A stretch of DNA of 64,000 bases from an uncultured Acidobacteriota bacterium (GCA_903845115.1 CAIMWE010000025.1:90751-154750); one strand, 5' to 3'; positions 25,934 through 35,588 are shown, numbered from the stretch's first letter. Notes: a model not told the origin generated them from the sequence alone. Made by a program: numbers and translations.

Positions 25934-27064
25934 ATGAGACGTCTTCCGATCCTTCTCCTGGCGATCCTTCTCCTGGCGGCTCTTCTCGCCGCGCCCGCCC
26001 GGGCGGCCGAGCCGATCCGCGTCGGCCTGCTGGCTCCGCTGACGGGCTCGTGGGCGAGCGAGGGGGAGGAGATGAGGCGGGTCACGGAGCTCGTCGCGGC
26101 CGGCCTGAACGCACGCGGAGGCCTTCTCGGCCGCCGCGTGGAGGTGGTCGTCCAGGACGACGGCGGAGACCCGCGGACCGCCTCGCTCGCCGCGCAGCGC
26201 CTCGCCTCGGCCCACGTCGCCGCCGTCGTCGGGACCTACGGCTCGTCGGTCACCGAGGCGACCCAGGGGATCCTCGACGAGGCCGGCATCGTCCAGGTCG
26301 CGAACGGCTCCACGGCGGTCCGGCTCACCGCGAAGGGCCTCCGGCTCTTCTTCCGGACCTGCCCGCGGGACGACGAGCAGGGACGCGTCGCGGTGGCGGT
26401 CCTGGCCGGCACCAGCGCGAAGAGGGTGGCGATCCTGCACGACAGCACCTCGTTCGCGAAGGGGCTCGCGGACGTGGCGAAGGCCGGACTGGCCGGGGCA
26501 GGGCTGACGCTCGCCGCCTTCGAGGCGCTGACCCCCGGCGACCGGGACACCACCGCCGTCCTGACGAAGCTGAAGGCCGCGAAACCCGACGTCGTCTTCT
26601 TCACCGGCTACTACCCGGAGGCCGGCCTCCTCCTCCGGCAGAAGCGCGAGATGGGGTGGGGAGTCCCGTTCCTCGGCGGCGACGCGACCAACAACCCGGA
26701 CCTGGTGAAGGTGGCCGGGAAGGCCGCCGCCGAAGGGTTCCTCTGCCTCAGCCCGCCGCTCCCCCAGGACCTCGACGGACCCGAGGCGAAGGCGTTTCTC
26801 TCGGAGTACCGGGCGCGCTACGGGGCTCCCCCGCTCTCGATCTGGGGAGTCCTGGCGGGAGACGGGCTCCGCGTCCTGGCCCGTGCGATCGAGGCGGCGA
26901 AGTCGACCGACGGGCCGAAGGTCGCGGAGGCCCTCCGGTCGTCGGTCAAGGAGTTCCCCGGCCTCACCGGGAAGATCTCGTTCGACGGAAAGGGCGACCG
27001 CGTCGGGGAGGTCCACCGCGTCTACCGCGTGGACGCGAGCGGCGCCTTCGTCCTGCGGAAATAG
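25934..27064 (+). CDS. livJ: Branched-chain amino acid-type ABC transporter substrate-binding protein
   Basis: Signal peptide; EPIRVGLLAPLTGSWASEG...QDDGGDPRTASLAAQRL; followed by livHMGF. Confidence 0.85.
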   Translation: MRRLPILLLAILLLAALLAAPARAAEPIRVGLLAPLTGSWASEGEEMRRVTELVAAGLNARGGLLGRRVEVVVQDDGGDPRTASLAAQRLASAHVAAVVGTYGSSVTEATQGILDEAGIVQVANGSTAVRLTAKGLRLFFRTCPRDDEQGRVAVAVLAGTSAKRVAILHDSTSFAKGLADVAKAGLAGAGLTLAAFEALTPGDRDTTAVLTKLKAAKPDVVFFTGYYPEAGLLLRQKREMGWGVPFLGGDATNNPDLVKVAGKAAAEGFLCLSPPLPQDLDGPEAKAFLSEYRARYGAPPLSIWGVLAGDGLRVLARAIEAAKSTDGPKVAEALRSSVKEFPGLTGKISFDGKGDRVGEVHRVYRVDASGAFVLRK

Positions 27065-27073
27065 CCCGTCGAG

Positions 27074-27979
27074 ATGGAGGAGCTCCTCCAGCAGCTGACG
27101 AACGGTCTCGCGGTCGGCGGGATCTACGCCCTCGTCGCCCTCGGCTACACCATGGTCTACGGGGTCCTCCGGCTGATCAACTTCGCCCACGGCGAGCTGT
27201 TCACGCTGGGGGCCTACCTCGGGTTCACCTTCCTCACCTCGTTCGCCTTCGCCGGGCGGGTCGGTCCGATCGCCGGGCTGGGCCTCCTGGCGCTCCTCGT
27301 CATGGGGCTCGTCGCGGTGACGGGCGCCCTCCTGGAGCGGGCCGCCTACCGCCCCCTGCGCGACGCCCCGCGGCTCTCGGCGGTCGTGTCGGCGCTGGGA
27401 GCCTCGATCTTCCTGCAGAACGCCCTGATGCTCGTCTACGGCGCCCGTTTCCAGGTCTATCCGGACGAGGCCCTCCCGAACAGGGCCGTCCGTCTCTTCG
27501 GAGCCCAGGTCCCGGTGATGAGGGCGCTCGTGGTCGCCGCGTCGGCAGCGTTGATGGCCGCCCTCTGGCTGTTCGTCCACCGGACGCGATTCGGGACCGC
27601 GATCCGGGCCGCGGCGATCGACCGGGACGCGGCGCGCCTGGCCGGGATCGACGTCGACCGCGTCGTCCTCGCGGTCTTCCTGATCGGGCCGGCCCTCGGC
27701 GGGGCCGCGGGGCTGATGGTGGGGCTGACGTACGGACAGGTCGGCTTCACGATGGGATGGGGCTACGGGATGAAGGCGTTCACGGCCGCGATCCTGGGCG
27801 GCATCGGGAACGTCCCGGGCGCGATGCTGGGCGGCCTCCTCCTCGGGGTCGTCGAGGCCCTCGGCAGCGCCTACCTCTCCACCGCCTGGAAGGACGCCTT
27901 CGCGTTCATCGTCCTGATCGCCGTCCTCCTCGTCCGGCCGACCGGCCTCCTCGGGGAACGGATCGCGGAAAAGGCATGA
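27074..27979 (+). CDS. livH: ABC permease LivH-type
   Basis: QQLTNGLAVGGIYALVALGYTMVYGVLRLINFAHGELFTLGAY. Confidence 0.93.
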   Translation: MEELLQQLTNGLAVGGIYALVALGYTMVYGVLRLINFAHGELFTLGAYLGFTFLTSFAFAGRVGPIAGLGLLALLVMGLVAVTGALLERAAYRPLRDAPRLSAVVSALGASIFLQNALMLVYGARFQVYPDEALPNRAVRLFGAQVPVMRALVVAASAALMAALWLFVHRTRFGTAIRAAAIDRDAARLAGIDVDRVVLAVFLIGPALGGAAGLMVGLTYGQVGFTMGWGYGMKAFTAAILGGIGNVPGAMLGGLLLGVVEALGSAYLSTAWKDAFAFIVLIAVLLVRPTGLLGERIAEKA

Positions 27980-28908
27980 GCCGGAGAGGCGCCCCGGCCG
28001 TCGCCGCCGCGCTCTTCGCCGCTCTGCTCTGCATCGCGCCGTTTCTCCTCTCGACGTACTGGGTCGACGTCCTCGACAGCGTCGGCCTCTACGCCCTCCT
28101 CGCGCTCTCCCTCAACCTGATCCTCGGCGAGGCGGGCCTCTACGACATGGGGCACGCGGCCTTCTTCGCCGTCGGGGCCTACACGGCTGCCATTCTCTCG
28201 ACCAGCCTGGGGATCCCGGTCCTCCTCACCCTTCCCGCCTCGGGCTGCGCCGCGGGGCTCTTCGCCGCCCTCGTGGCGCTCCCCGTCCTGAGGCTCCGGG
28301 GCGACTACCTGCTGATCGTCACGATCGGCGTCGGCGAGATCGTCCGGATCGCCCTCGTGAACGACGCCTTCGGCCTGACCGGCGGCTCCAACGGCATCTT
28401 CGGGATCCCGCGCCCGGTCCTCCTCGGGTGGCGGCTCCGGACGCCGGAGCAGCTCTTCTTCCTGATCTGGGGCGCCGTCGCCGTGACGGTCCTCGTGTTC
28501 GGCCGGCTCTCGGCCTCCCGGTTCGGCCGGGCGCTGCGCGCGATTCGCGACGACGAGGTCGCCGCCGAGGGGAGCGGCATCGACACCGCGCGGGCGAAGC
28601 TGACGGTCTTCGTCCTCGGCTCGGCGTGGGCGGGGATGGCGGGGACCCTCTTCGCGGCGAAGATGACGGTGATCTCGCCCGAGTCGTTCGGCTTCTGGGA
28701 ATCGGTCCTCGTCTTCGCGATGGTCCTGCTCGGCGGGGCGGGCTCGATCCCGGGCGTCCTCCTCGGCGCCTTCCTCGTGGCCGGCCTCCCGGAGCTCTTC
28801 CGGGGCCTCGCCAGCGCGAGGATGCTCGTCTTCGGCCTCGCCCTCATGGTGATGATGGTCGTGAGGCCGCGCGGGCTCTGGCCGCGCCGGGCGGGAGGCG
28901 GGCCGTGA
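27976..28908 (+). CDS. livM: ABC permease LivM-type
   Basis: LSLNLILGEAGLYDMGHAAFFAVGAYTAA; RLSASRFGRALRAIRDDEVAAEGSGID; ATGA overlap with livH. Confidence 0.93.
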   Translation: MSRRGAPAVAAALFAALLCIAPFLLSTYWVDVLDSVGLYALLALSLNLILGEAGLYDMGHAAFFAVGAYTAAILSTSLGIPVLLTLPASGCAAGLFAALVALPVLRLRGDYLLIVTIGVGEIVRIALVNDAFGLTGGSNGIFGIPRPVLLGWRLRTPEQLFFLIWGAVAVTVLVFGRLSASRFGRALRAIRDDEVAAEGSGIDTARAKLTVFVLGSAWAGMAGTLFAAKMTVISPESFGFWESVLVFAMVLLGGAGSIPGVLLGAFLVAGLPELFRGLASARMLVFGLALMVMMVVRPRGLWPRRAGGGP

Positions 28909-29675
28909 GCCTCCTCGAGCTCCAGGGCCTCTCGAAGCGGTTCGGCGGGGTGGCCGCCGTGGACGGCGTGTCGTTCGGCGTTCCCGACGGGGTCACGGGG
29001 CTGATCGGGCCGAACGGCGCCGGGAAGACGACGGTCTTCAACCTGATCACCGGGAACATCCGCCCCGACCGCGGGACGGTGACGTTCGCCGACACCGACA
29101 TCACCGGCCTCGCGCCACACCGGATCGTGGCGCGCGGGATCGCCCGGACGTTCCAGGCGATCCGCCTCTTCGGAGGTCTCTCGGTCCTCGACAACGTCCT
29201 CGCCGGCGCCGACGCCGGCCTGCGGGCGGGCCTCCTCGCCTCGGTCCTCCGGCTCCCGGCCCAGCGCCGGGAGGAGCGGGACGTGCGCGAGGCGGGCCTC
29301 GCCGAGCTGGAGTTCGTGGGCCTGGCGGGGAAGGGGGCGGCGCCCGCTGCGAGCCTCGCGCACGGCGAGCGGAGGCGCCTCGAGATCGCCCGCGCGCTCG
29401 CCGCCCGGCCGAGGCTCGTCGTCCTCGACGAACCGGCGGGCGGCCTGAACGAGTCCGAGACGGCCGACCTTTCGGGCCTCGTGCGGCGGATCCGGGCGCG
29501 CGGCGTCACGGTCCTCCTGATCGAGCACGACATGGGGTTCGTGATGGAGGTCTGCGAAAGGCTCGTCGTCCTGGAGCACGGCGTGAAGATCGCCGAGGGC
29601 CCGCCGGAGGCGATCCGGCGCGACCCGCGGGTGATCGAGGCGTACCTCGGCGCGGCGGAAGGGGACCCGGCGTGA
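28905..29675 (+). CDS. livG: ABC ATP-binding protein LivG-type
   Basis: LIGPNGAGKTTVFNLITG; GIARTFQAIRLF; LVVLDEPAGGLN. Confidence 0.93.
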   Translation: MSLLELQGLSKRFGGVAAVDGVSFGVPDGVTGLIGPNGAGKTTVFNLITGNIRPDRGTVTFADTDITGLAPHRIVARGIARTFQAIRLFGGLSVLDNVLAGADAGLRAGLLASVLRLPAQRREERDVREAGLAELEFVGLAGKGAAPAASLAHGERRRLEIARALAARPRLVVLDEPAGGLNESETADLSGLVRRIRARGVTVLLIEHDMGFVMEVCERLVVLEHGVKIAEGPPEAIRRDPRVIEAYLGAAEGDPA

Positions 29676-30379
29676 GGTTGACCGTGGAGTCCCTCCGGGC
29701 CGGCTACGGCGGGGTCGAGGCGCTCCACGGCATCGGCCTCCGCGTCGAGCCGGGCGAGATCGTCGCCCTGCTCGGCGCGAACGGGGCCGGCAAGTCGACG
29801 GCCCTCCGGGCGATCAGCGGGCTCCTCCGCCCGGCCTCCGGGGCCATCCTCCTCGGCGGGACCGCGCTCCACACGCTCCCCCCGCACCGGATCGTCCAGC
29901 ACGGTGTCGTCCAGGTGCCCGAGGGGCGGCGGCTCTTCGGGACCCTGACCGTCCGCGAGAACCTCGACATGGGGGCCTTCACGCGCCGCGACGAGGAGGA
30001 GATCGCCGGGAACCGCCGGATGGTCCTCCGCCTCTTTCCCGTCCTCGCCGAGCGCGAGCGGCAGCTGGCCGGGACTCTCTCCGGCGGCGAGCAGCAGATG
30101 CTCGCGATCGGCCGGGCGCTGATGGGCGCCCCGAAGCTGCTCCTCCTCGACGAGCCGAGCCTCGGTCTCTCGCCCCTTCTCGCCAGGGAGATCTTCCGGA
30201 CGCTCCGCGAGATCAACGCGGCCGGCGTGACGATTCTCCTCGTCGAGCAGAACGCCCGCGCCGCCCTCGCCCTGGCCCACCGCGCCTACGTCCTCGCCAC
30301 CGGGTCGATCGTCCTGGAAGGGCCGGCCGCGTCTCTCCGCGAGGACCCGGCGGTGAAGAGGGCGTACCTGGGGGGGTGA
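29672..30379 (+). CDS. livF: ABC ATP-binding protein LivF-type
   Basis: LLGANGAGKSTALRAISGL; TLSGGEQQMLAIGRALM; LLLLDEPSLGLSPLL. Confidence 0.93.
   Translation: MRLTVESLRAGYGGVEALHGIGLRVEPGEIVALLGANGAGKSTALRAISGLLRPASGAILLGGTALHTLPPHRIVQHGVVQVPEGRRLFGTLTVRENLDMGAFTRRDEEEIAGNRRMVLRLFPVLAERERQLAGTLSGGEQQMLAIGRALMGAPKLLLLDEPSLGLSPLLAREIFRTLREINAAGVTILLVEQNARAALALAHRAYVLATGSIVLEGPAASLREDPAVKRAYLGG
30227..30272 (+). repeat. 46-bp direct repeat, copy 1 (inside livF)
   Basis: GTGACGATTCTCCTCGTCGAGCAGAACGCCCGCGCCGCCCTCGCCC. Confidence 0.95.
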
Positions 30380-30469
30380 GCGGTAAGGAGCTGGTCCCCG
30401 GGAAAGATCGGTGCCGTGAGCGCGGCGCTCGAGCGCGCCACGGGATCCTGGGCGGTATCCTACCGAGGC

Positions 30470-30730
30470 GTGCCGACGATCAGCGTCTTCTATGGGATCG
30501 TGATCCAGATGTTCTGGCGGGACCACGCCCCGCCGCACTTCCACGTTCTCTACGGAGAGTACGAGGCCACGCTCGACCTGAGAGAGCTGCGGCTCCTCCG
30601 AGGAGCCCTGCCGCGGCGAGCTCACGCTCTCGTCCTGGAGTGGGCCGCCGAGCACCGGGACGAGCTGATGGAGGATTGGAACCTATGCAGCCGACTGCAA
30701 CACCCGAAGCCGATCGAGCCGCTGACGTAG
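30470..30730 (+). CDS. DUF4160 protein
   Basis: PTISVFYGIVIQMFWRDHAPPHFHVLYGEYEATLDL...HALVLEWAAEHRDELMEDW. Confidence 0.85.
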   Translation: MPTISVFYGIVIQMFWRDHAPPHFHVLYGEYEATLDLRELRLLRGALPRRAHALVLEWAAEHRDELMEDWNLCSRLQHPKPIEPLT

Positions 30731-31029
30731 TCCCTCCGCCGGAAGCAGCCGCCCCGTGGCGAGTCCTGTCGGTCGTGGCGGATTCGGAGGCGAAGCGTCT
30801 GCACGTGACGTTCGTCGACGGCACCGAAGGAGCCGTCGAGCTCGACGCCTTCTTGAAGGACGCGGCCGTGGAGAGCACTGTCTTCGGCCCCCTGCGTGAT
30901 GAGGCCTATTTCGGGCTCGTCGGGATCTCCCTCGGCGCGGTGCGATGGCCGAACGGCGCGGACCTCGCACCTGATGCGATGTACGACCAGATCCGCGAGC
31001 ACGGGCGCTGGGTGGTCGGTCCGGGGTGA
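30685..31029 (+). CDS. DUF2442 protein
   Basis: LHVTFVDGTEGAVELDAFL...DEAYFGLVGISLGAVRWPNGADLAPDAMYDQIR. Confidence 0.85.
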   Translation: MQPTATPEADRAADVVPPPEAAAPWRVLSVVADSEAKRLHVTFVDGTEGAVELDAFLKDAAVESTVFGPLRDEAYFGLVGISLGAVRWPNGADLAPDAMYDQIREHGRWVVGPG

Positions 31030-31071
31030 CGATCCTCCTCGTCGAGCAGAACGCCCGCGCCGCCCTCGCCC
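31026..31071 (+). repeat. 46-bp direct repeat, copy 2 (livF fragment)
   Basis: 45/46 identical to 30227-30272. Confidence 0.95.
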
Positions 31072-31113
31072 GCTGCCGTGCAAGGGACGGGGGCTCGGTG
31101 CTAACGTGATCTC

Positions 31114-32823
31114 GTGAACCCGGAGCGAAAGAGGCCTCCCGCGGGAAGGCTGGCGCGCTTCGCCCCAGGCCTCGCCGCGCTCCTTTCGTACGACCGGGCG
31201 AACCTCGGGCCGGACGTCATGGCCGGCCTCTCGGTCGCGGCCGTCGCCCTTCCGGTCGGCGTCGCCTACTCCCAGCTGGCGGGCCTCCCCCCCGTTCACG
31301 GCCTCTACGCGTCGATCCTCCCCCTCGTCGCCTACGCCCTCTTCGGCACGTCGCGCCAGCTGGTCATGGGGCCCGACGCCGCGACGTGCGCCCTCGTCGC
31401 CGCCTCGGTCGCCCCCATCGCGGGGGGAGACAAGGACCTCTACCTCTCGCTCGCCGTCGCGCTCACTTTCCTCGCCGGCCTCCTGGCGATCGCTGGGAGC
31501 TTCCTCAAGCTCGGCGGCCTCGCCGATTTCCTCAGCAAGCCGATCCTCGTCGGCTTCCTGCACGGGATCTCCCTCAGCATCCTCCTCGGGCAGGCGGGAA
31601 AGATCCTCGGGTTCCCCGTCGAGTCGAGGGGCATCGTGAAGCCTCTCCTCGAGATCGTCCGGAAGCTCCCGCAGACCCACTGGCCCACGCTGGCGGTCGG
31701 CGCCCTGACCTTCCTCGTCCTCGCCCTCGCCCCCCGCTTTCTGCCGGCCTTTCCCCGCAACCTGGTGGCCATGGTCGCCGCAGGTGCCGCCGTGGCGGCC
31801 CTGGGCCTCGACACGATGGGCGTGGCCGTCCTCGGGAAGGTCCCCTCGGGCCTCCCGCACATCGGCCTGCCAGTCTTCCCTCTCGCAGCCCTTCCTCACC
31901 TCATCGGCTCCGCCGCCGGTCTCGCCCTCGTCACCTTCACGAGCATGATGCTCACCGCGCGGAGCTTCGCGTCGAAGAACGGGTACGACCTCGACGCCGA
32001 CCGCGAGTTCGCCGCTCTCGGCGCCGCCAACGTGGCGGCCGCCCTGTCCCAGAGCTTTGCCATCAGCGGCGCCGACTCGAGGACGGCAGTCAGCGACGCG
32101 GCTGGAGGGAAGACCCAGGTCACCGGCCTCGTGGCCGCCGCGTCCCTCGCCGTCGTCCTCCTCTTCCTCACCGGGCCGCTCCGCAACGTCCCGGTGGCGG
32201 CCCTCGGAGCGGTCCTGATGCTCGCCTCCGTCTCGCTCGTCGACCTCGGGACGCTCCGGATGCTCTGGAAGATCGACCGGGTCGACCTCTTCATCTCGCT
32301 CTTCGTCACCTTCGGCGTCGTCGTTTTCGGCGCGATCGACGCGATCCTGGTCGCGGTCGCCGCGGCGGTCGTCCGCTACGTCCGGTTCGTCTCGCGCACG
32401 AGAACCGAGATCCTCGGGAAGGTGCCCGGCCTCCCGGGGTTCCACGCCGTCGACCGGCATCCCGAGGCCCAGCTGACGCCCGGCCTCGTCCTCTTCCGCT
32501 TCAATGGCCCGGTCGTCTTCTTCAACGCCCCCCACTTCAAGAGGACGCTCCTCGGCGCGGTCGACGCCGCCGGGCCCGACGTGAGGTGGGTCGTCCTCGA
32601 CATGATCCCGATCCCCCTCGTCGACGCGACCGGGCTCTTCTCCTTCGACGAGACGGCCCGGGCGCTCAGGACCCGGGGGGTGAGGTTCGTGGCCGCGGGC
32701 CGCATGACGGAGTGGCGCGACTGGAGCCGGAAGCGGGGCTTCACCGAGCCCGACGAGCTGGCCCTCGGGTTCCCGGACCTCGAGAGCGCATGGGAGGCGT
32801 TCGCCGCCGGCGGGGAGGCCTGA
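31114..32823 (+). CDS. SulP-family anion transporter with STAS domain
   Basis: DVMAGLSVAAVALPVGVAYSQLAGLPPVHGLYASILPL; C-terminal STAS VRWVVLDMIPIPLVDATGLFSFDE. Confidence 0.9.
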   Translation: MNPERKRPPAGRLARFAPGLAALLSYDRANLGPDVMAGLSVAAVALPVGVAYSQLAGLPPVHGLYASILPLVAYALFGTSRQLVMGPDAATCALVAASVAPIAGGDKDLYLSLAVALTFLAGLLAIAGSFLKLGGLADFLSKPILVGFLHGISLSILLGQAGKILGFPVESRGIVKPLLEIVRKLPQTHWPTLAVGALTFLVLALAPRFLPAFPRNLVAMVAAGAAVAALGLDTMGVAVLGKVPSGLPHIGLPVFPLAALPHLIGSAAGLALVTFTSMMLTARSFASKNGYDLDADREFAALGAANVAAALSQSFAISGADSRTAVSDAAGGKTQVTGLVAAASLAVVLLFLTGPLRNVPVAALGAVLMLASVSLVDLGTLRMLWKIDRVDLFISLFVTFGVVVFGAIDAILVAVAAAVVRYVRFVSRTRTEILGKVPGLPGFHAVDRHPEAQLTPGLVLFRFNGPVVFFNAPHFKRTLLGAVDAAGPDVRWVVLDMIPIPLVDATGLFSFDETARALRTRGVRFVAAGRMTEWRDWSRKRGFTEPDELALGFPDLESAWEAFAAGGEA

Positions 32824-33909
32824 TCAGCCCGGCTCCCCCTGGATTCGCCTCGACAGCGCCACGAGGGAGCGGAAGACCGTCTCGACCGTCTCCTCCTCGA
32901 TCCCCGCTTCCGCCGCCCAGCGGCGCCGCTCCTCGAAGAGGGCCGCCTCGCGCGCCGGGTCGTGCACCTTCTGTCCGGCCTGGGCCTTCGCGTGCCCGGC
33001 GCGGCGCGCCAGCTCCGACCGTTGCACGATCAGCTTGACGATCTTCCGGTCGACGGCGTCGATCAGGTCGCGGGTCTCGCGCAGCTCGGCGGGCGGGGCG
33101 TTCGTCGCCGGGATGGAGAGCGCCGCGCTTCCCCGGCTGGCCGGGACGCTCTCCGGGTGCTCGAGCGCCGCGTGGATCGCCGAGAGGGAGGCGAGGAGCT
33201 TCTCGCGCTCCCCGGCGGCGTACGGGTTCTCCAGCTGGATCGCCTTGAAGAGGTGCCCGGCATCCTCGCGGACCGACGCGATCGTCCGGGCGATCGCCTG
33301 GAACGACGGCGGGGTGAACGGGACGTCGCCGTTCACGCCGGTGTCCAGCAGCCCCTTGGCGATGAAGAAGGTGAGCGCGTGCGTCCCGGCCATCACCCGG
33401 TCGTGGGCCTCGGGCTCCTGCACGATGATGAGGCAGCCGATCCGCTCGTACAGGTCCCGGAGCCTCTCGACCGCCTCGGGATGGGCCGGGTTGGGACAGA
33501 GGACGACGCGGAGCGGGCGCTCGGCGAGGGAAAGGCTGACCGGGCCGAAGAGAGGGTGCGAGGCGGCCCACGGGATGCTCTCCCCCAGGATCTCGCGCAT
33601 CGCCTCGACGGGATGGACCTTGACGCTCCCGACGTCGAAGACGAGCTGTCCCGGACGGAGGAGGGGACGGATCTGCCGCAGGATCGCCGGCATCGCGGGA
33701 ACCGGGACCGCGACCCCGATCATGTCGGCCCCGGCGACGAGGGAGGCCAGGCTCGGCGCCTGGAGGTCGGCCGGGACGTCGGACCCTGGATCGAAGGCCC
33801 GGACGGGGATCCCCTCCCCGGCCAGGAGCGACGCGAACGCCCGGCCGAACCGGCCGTAGCCGATCAGCCCGACCGACGGGGCCTGGCCAGGTTCGAAGTG
33901 AAGACGCAC
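32824..33909 (-). CDS. tyrA: Prephenate dehydrogenase with C-terminal chorismate mutase domain
   Basis: SVGLIGYGRFGRAFASLL; VLCPNPAHPEAVERLRDLYERIG; C-terminal RDLIDAVDRKIVKLIVQRSELARRAGHAKAQAGQKVHDPAREAALFEER. Confidence 0.85.
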   Translation of the reverse strand: MRLHFEPGQAPSVGLIGYGRFGRAFASLLAGEGIPVRAFDPGSDVPADLQAPSLASLVAGADMIGVAVPVPAMPAILRQIRPLLRPGQLVFDVGSVKVHPVEAMREILGESIPWAASHPLFGPVSLSLAERPLRVVLCPNPAHPEAVERLRDLYERIGCLIIVQEPEAHDRVMAGTHALTFFIAKGLLDTGVNGDVPFTPPSFQAIARTIASVREDAGHLFKAIQLENPYAAGEREKLLASLSAIHAALEHPESVPASRGSAALSIPATNAPPAELRETRDLIDAVDRKIVKLIVQRSELARRAGHAKAQAGQKVHDPAREAALFEERRRWAAEAGIEEETVETVFRSLVALSRRIQGEPG

Positions 33910-33918
33910 CGGTAGACC

Positions 33919-35580
33919 CTAGGGAGTCGGTGGGCGAGAGTCAAGCCGATCGGACCGGCACTCGGCCCGAAAGGCGGGATTTTCCGCGACCGAAGAGACC
34001 TTCCGGATCTCCCCGGCCGAGAGCGGGCGGAACCCCGTCCGCGTACCTTCCCACGGGAGCTCGCCCGCGATCGAGCGCGCCGCCTCGCGCGAATGGCAGC
34101 TCGCGCAGCTCCGGGCCCGGCTTCCCGTGGAGTGCGGCTCGATCGGGGCGTAGAGACGGACCGTTCGTTCCCCGCCTCCCGCCGGGAGGACCGACATCAG
34201 CATCCCCGGAATCGCCGGGACGATCGCGCCGTCGCCCCGGACGCCGAGCGCGGGCCGGCCTGCCCCGAACCCCTCCGACTTCTCGGTCCAGCGCCCCGCG
34301 GTCTCGGCCGAGGCCGAGAAGTCCCACTGCTTCCCCGCGGGATCGAGGGCGGTGTGGCAGGTGGTGCAGAGCGGCGCCCAGGCCGCGTGGCAGGCGCTGC
34401 ACGAGAGGCGTTCGTGCCCCTTCAGCCCGTGGTTCCGGTCGCGGGGCGTCGGCTTGACCGCGACCGGCTTCCCGTCGCTCTTCCGGAGGAGGACCCATCC
34501 CTTTCCGCCCGGCGAGGGACGCAGGTTCCAGACGGGAGTCCCCCGCCTTCCGAGCCGGACCCTCTCGTCCTCCGGCCGGGACTCCTTCCGCGTCCGCAGG
34601 AGGTCCCGGGTGACCGGGTCCGTCCCCTCCCTCCACGCCGCTTCTCCGTCCGGCCCCGCCGGCCCGTGGCACGCCTCGCAGGTGATCTCGACCTGCTGCT
34701 CCTTGTGGGCGGGCCGCGTCCCGTCCCCCATCAGGTCGGTGTGCAGGTGGCAGTCGACGCAGCCGAGGCCGGAGGCGAGGTGGACGTCGGCCGAGGCCCG
34801 GCAGACCGGCCGGCCGTCCTCGAGCGCCCCCGCCGTCTCCGTCCCGGAGGTCCGGCGCTGGTCCGGCTCGACCTCGAAGAGGCCCTGGTAGGTGAGGGCG
34901 ATCCTCCCGCTCCGGCTGTGGCACCCGAAGCAGCGGTCGTCGCCGATCCGGCTGTCGACCGGGGGGTGCGGCCGCTTCTCGCCCTCCGTCCTCCTCGCCA
35001 CGTGACACGCCGCGCACCCCGACCCGTTCCCCCGGATCGCGTCGTCGCGGCCGTTCCGGCGCGTCCCCAGGTGGCATCCGGCGCAGAGCTTCCGGAGGTG
35101 GTCCTCGGCCGGCGACGGACGGTCCCTCGAGATCAGCCTCGCCATCGTGTCGGCGGTCTCGGGGACCGGGATCTCGCCGAACGCAAAGCGGTCCACGCCG
35201 ATGATCCCGCTCCCCCGAGCCATCAGGGACGACGCCACCCGCTCCGCTTCCCGCGGGTGGCAGCCGGTTCGCCCGCACGTGGAGGCAACCGTCGACAGCG
35301 CTCCCGGCTCGGGTTCCATCCCCGCGTGGGCCCGCTCCTTGTCGAACGCGAGCGGGTTCCCGAGGTGGCACGACGCGCACCCCAGGGCCGCCCGGGAATG
35401 GGCGCCCCCCGGGTCCTCGTCCGGCCGGACGTGGCACGAGACGCAGCGCTCCACCGCCCCGCCCGCCCTGGAGGGCCCGCTCCCGGTCTGGCGGACGCGG
35501 GCCGATTCCCGCGCGGTGACGGCGAAGAGAGCCGCGACGGCGAAGAGGAGGGCCGTGACGAACGCGGGCGTCCGGTACAA
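33919..35580 (-). CDS. Multiheme c-type cytochrome (10 CXXCH + 1 CX4CH); start approximate
   Basis: CVSCH, CASCH, CGRTGCH, CAGCH, CAACH, CFGCH, CVDCH, CEACH, CSACH, CTTCH, CASCH; TTG start near 35580 proposed. Confidence 0.85.
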   Translation of the reverse strand: MYRTPAFVTALLFAVAALFAVTARESARVRQTGSGPSRAGGAVERCVSCHVRPDEDPGGAHSRAALGCASCHLGNPLAFDKERAHAGMEPEPGALSTVASTCGRTGCHPREAERVASSLMARGSGIIGVDRFAFGEIPVPETADTMARLISRDRPSPAEDHLRKLCAGCHLGTRRNGRDDAIRGNGSGCAACHVARRTEGEKRPHPPVDSRIGDDRCFGCHSRSGRIALTYQGLFEVEPDQRRTSGTETAGALEDGRPVCRASADVHLASGLGCVDCHLHTDLMGDGTRPAHKEQQVEITCEACHGPAGPDGEAAWREGTDPVTRDLLRTRKESRPEDERVRLGRRGTPVWNLRPSPGGKGWVLLRKSDGKPVAVKPTPRDRNHGLKGHERLSCSACHAAWAPLCTTCHTALDPAGKQWDFSASAETAGRWTEKSEGFGAGRPALGVRGDGAIVPAIPGMLMSVLPAGGGERTVRLYAPIEPHSTGSRARSCASCHSREAARSIAGELPWEGTRTGFRPLSAGEIRKVSSVAENPAFRAECRSDRLDSRPPTP

Positions 35581-35588
35581 GGGCCGGC

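Noticed and set aside
31026-31071. A second livF pseudogene
   Set aside because: Only 46 bp match; there is no homology beyond the repeat, so it is a short duplication rather than a degraded gene.
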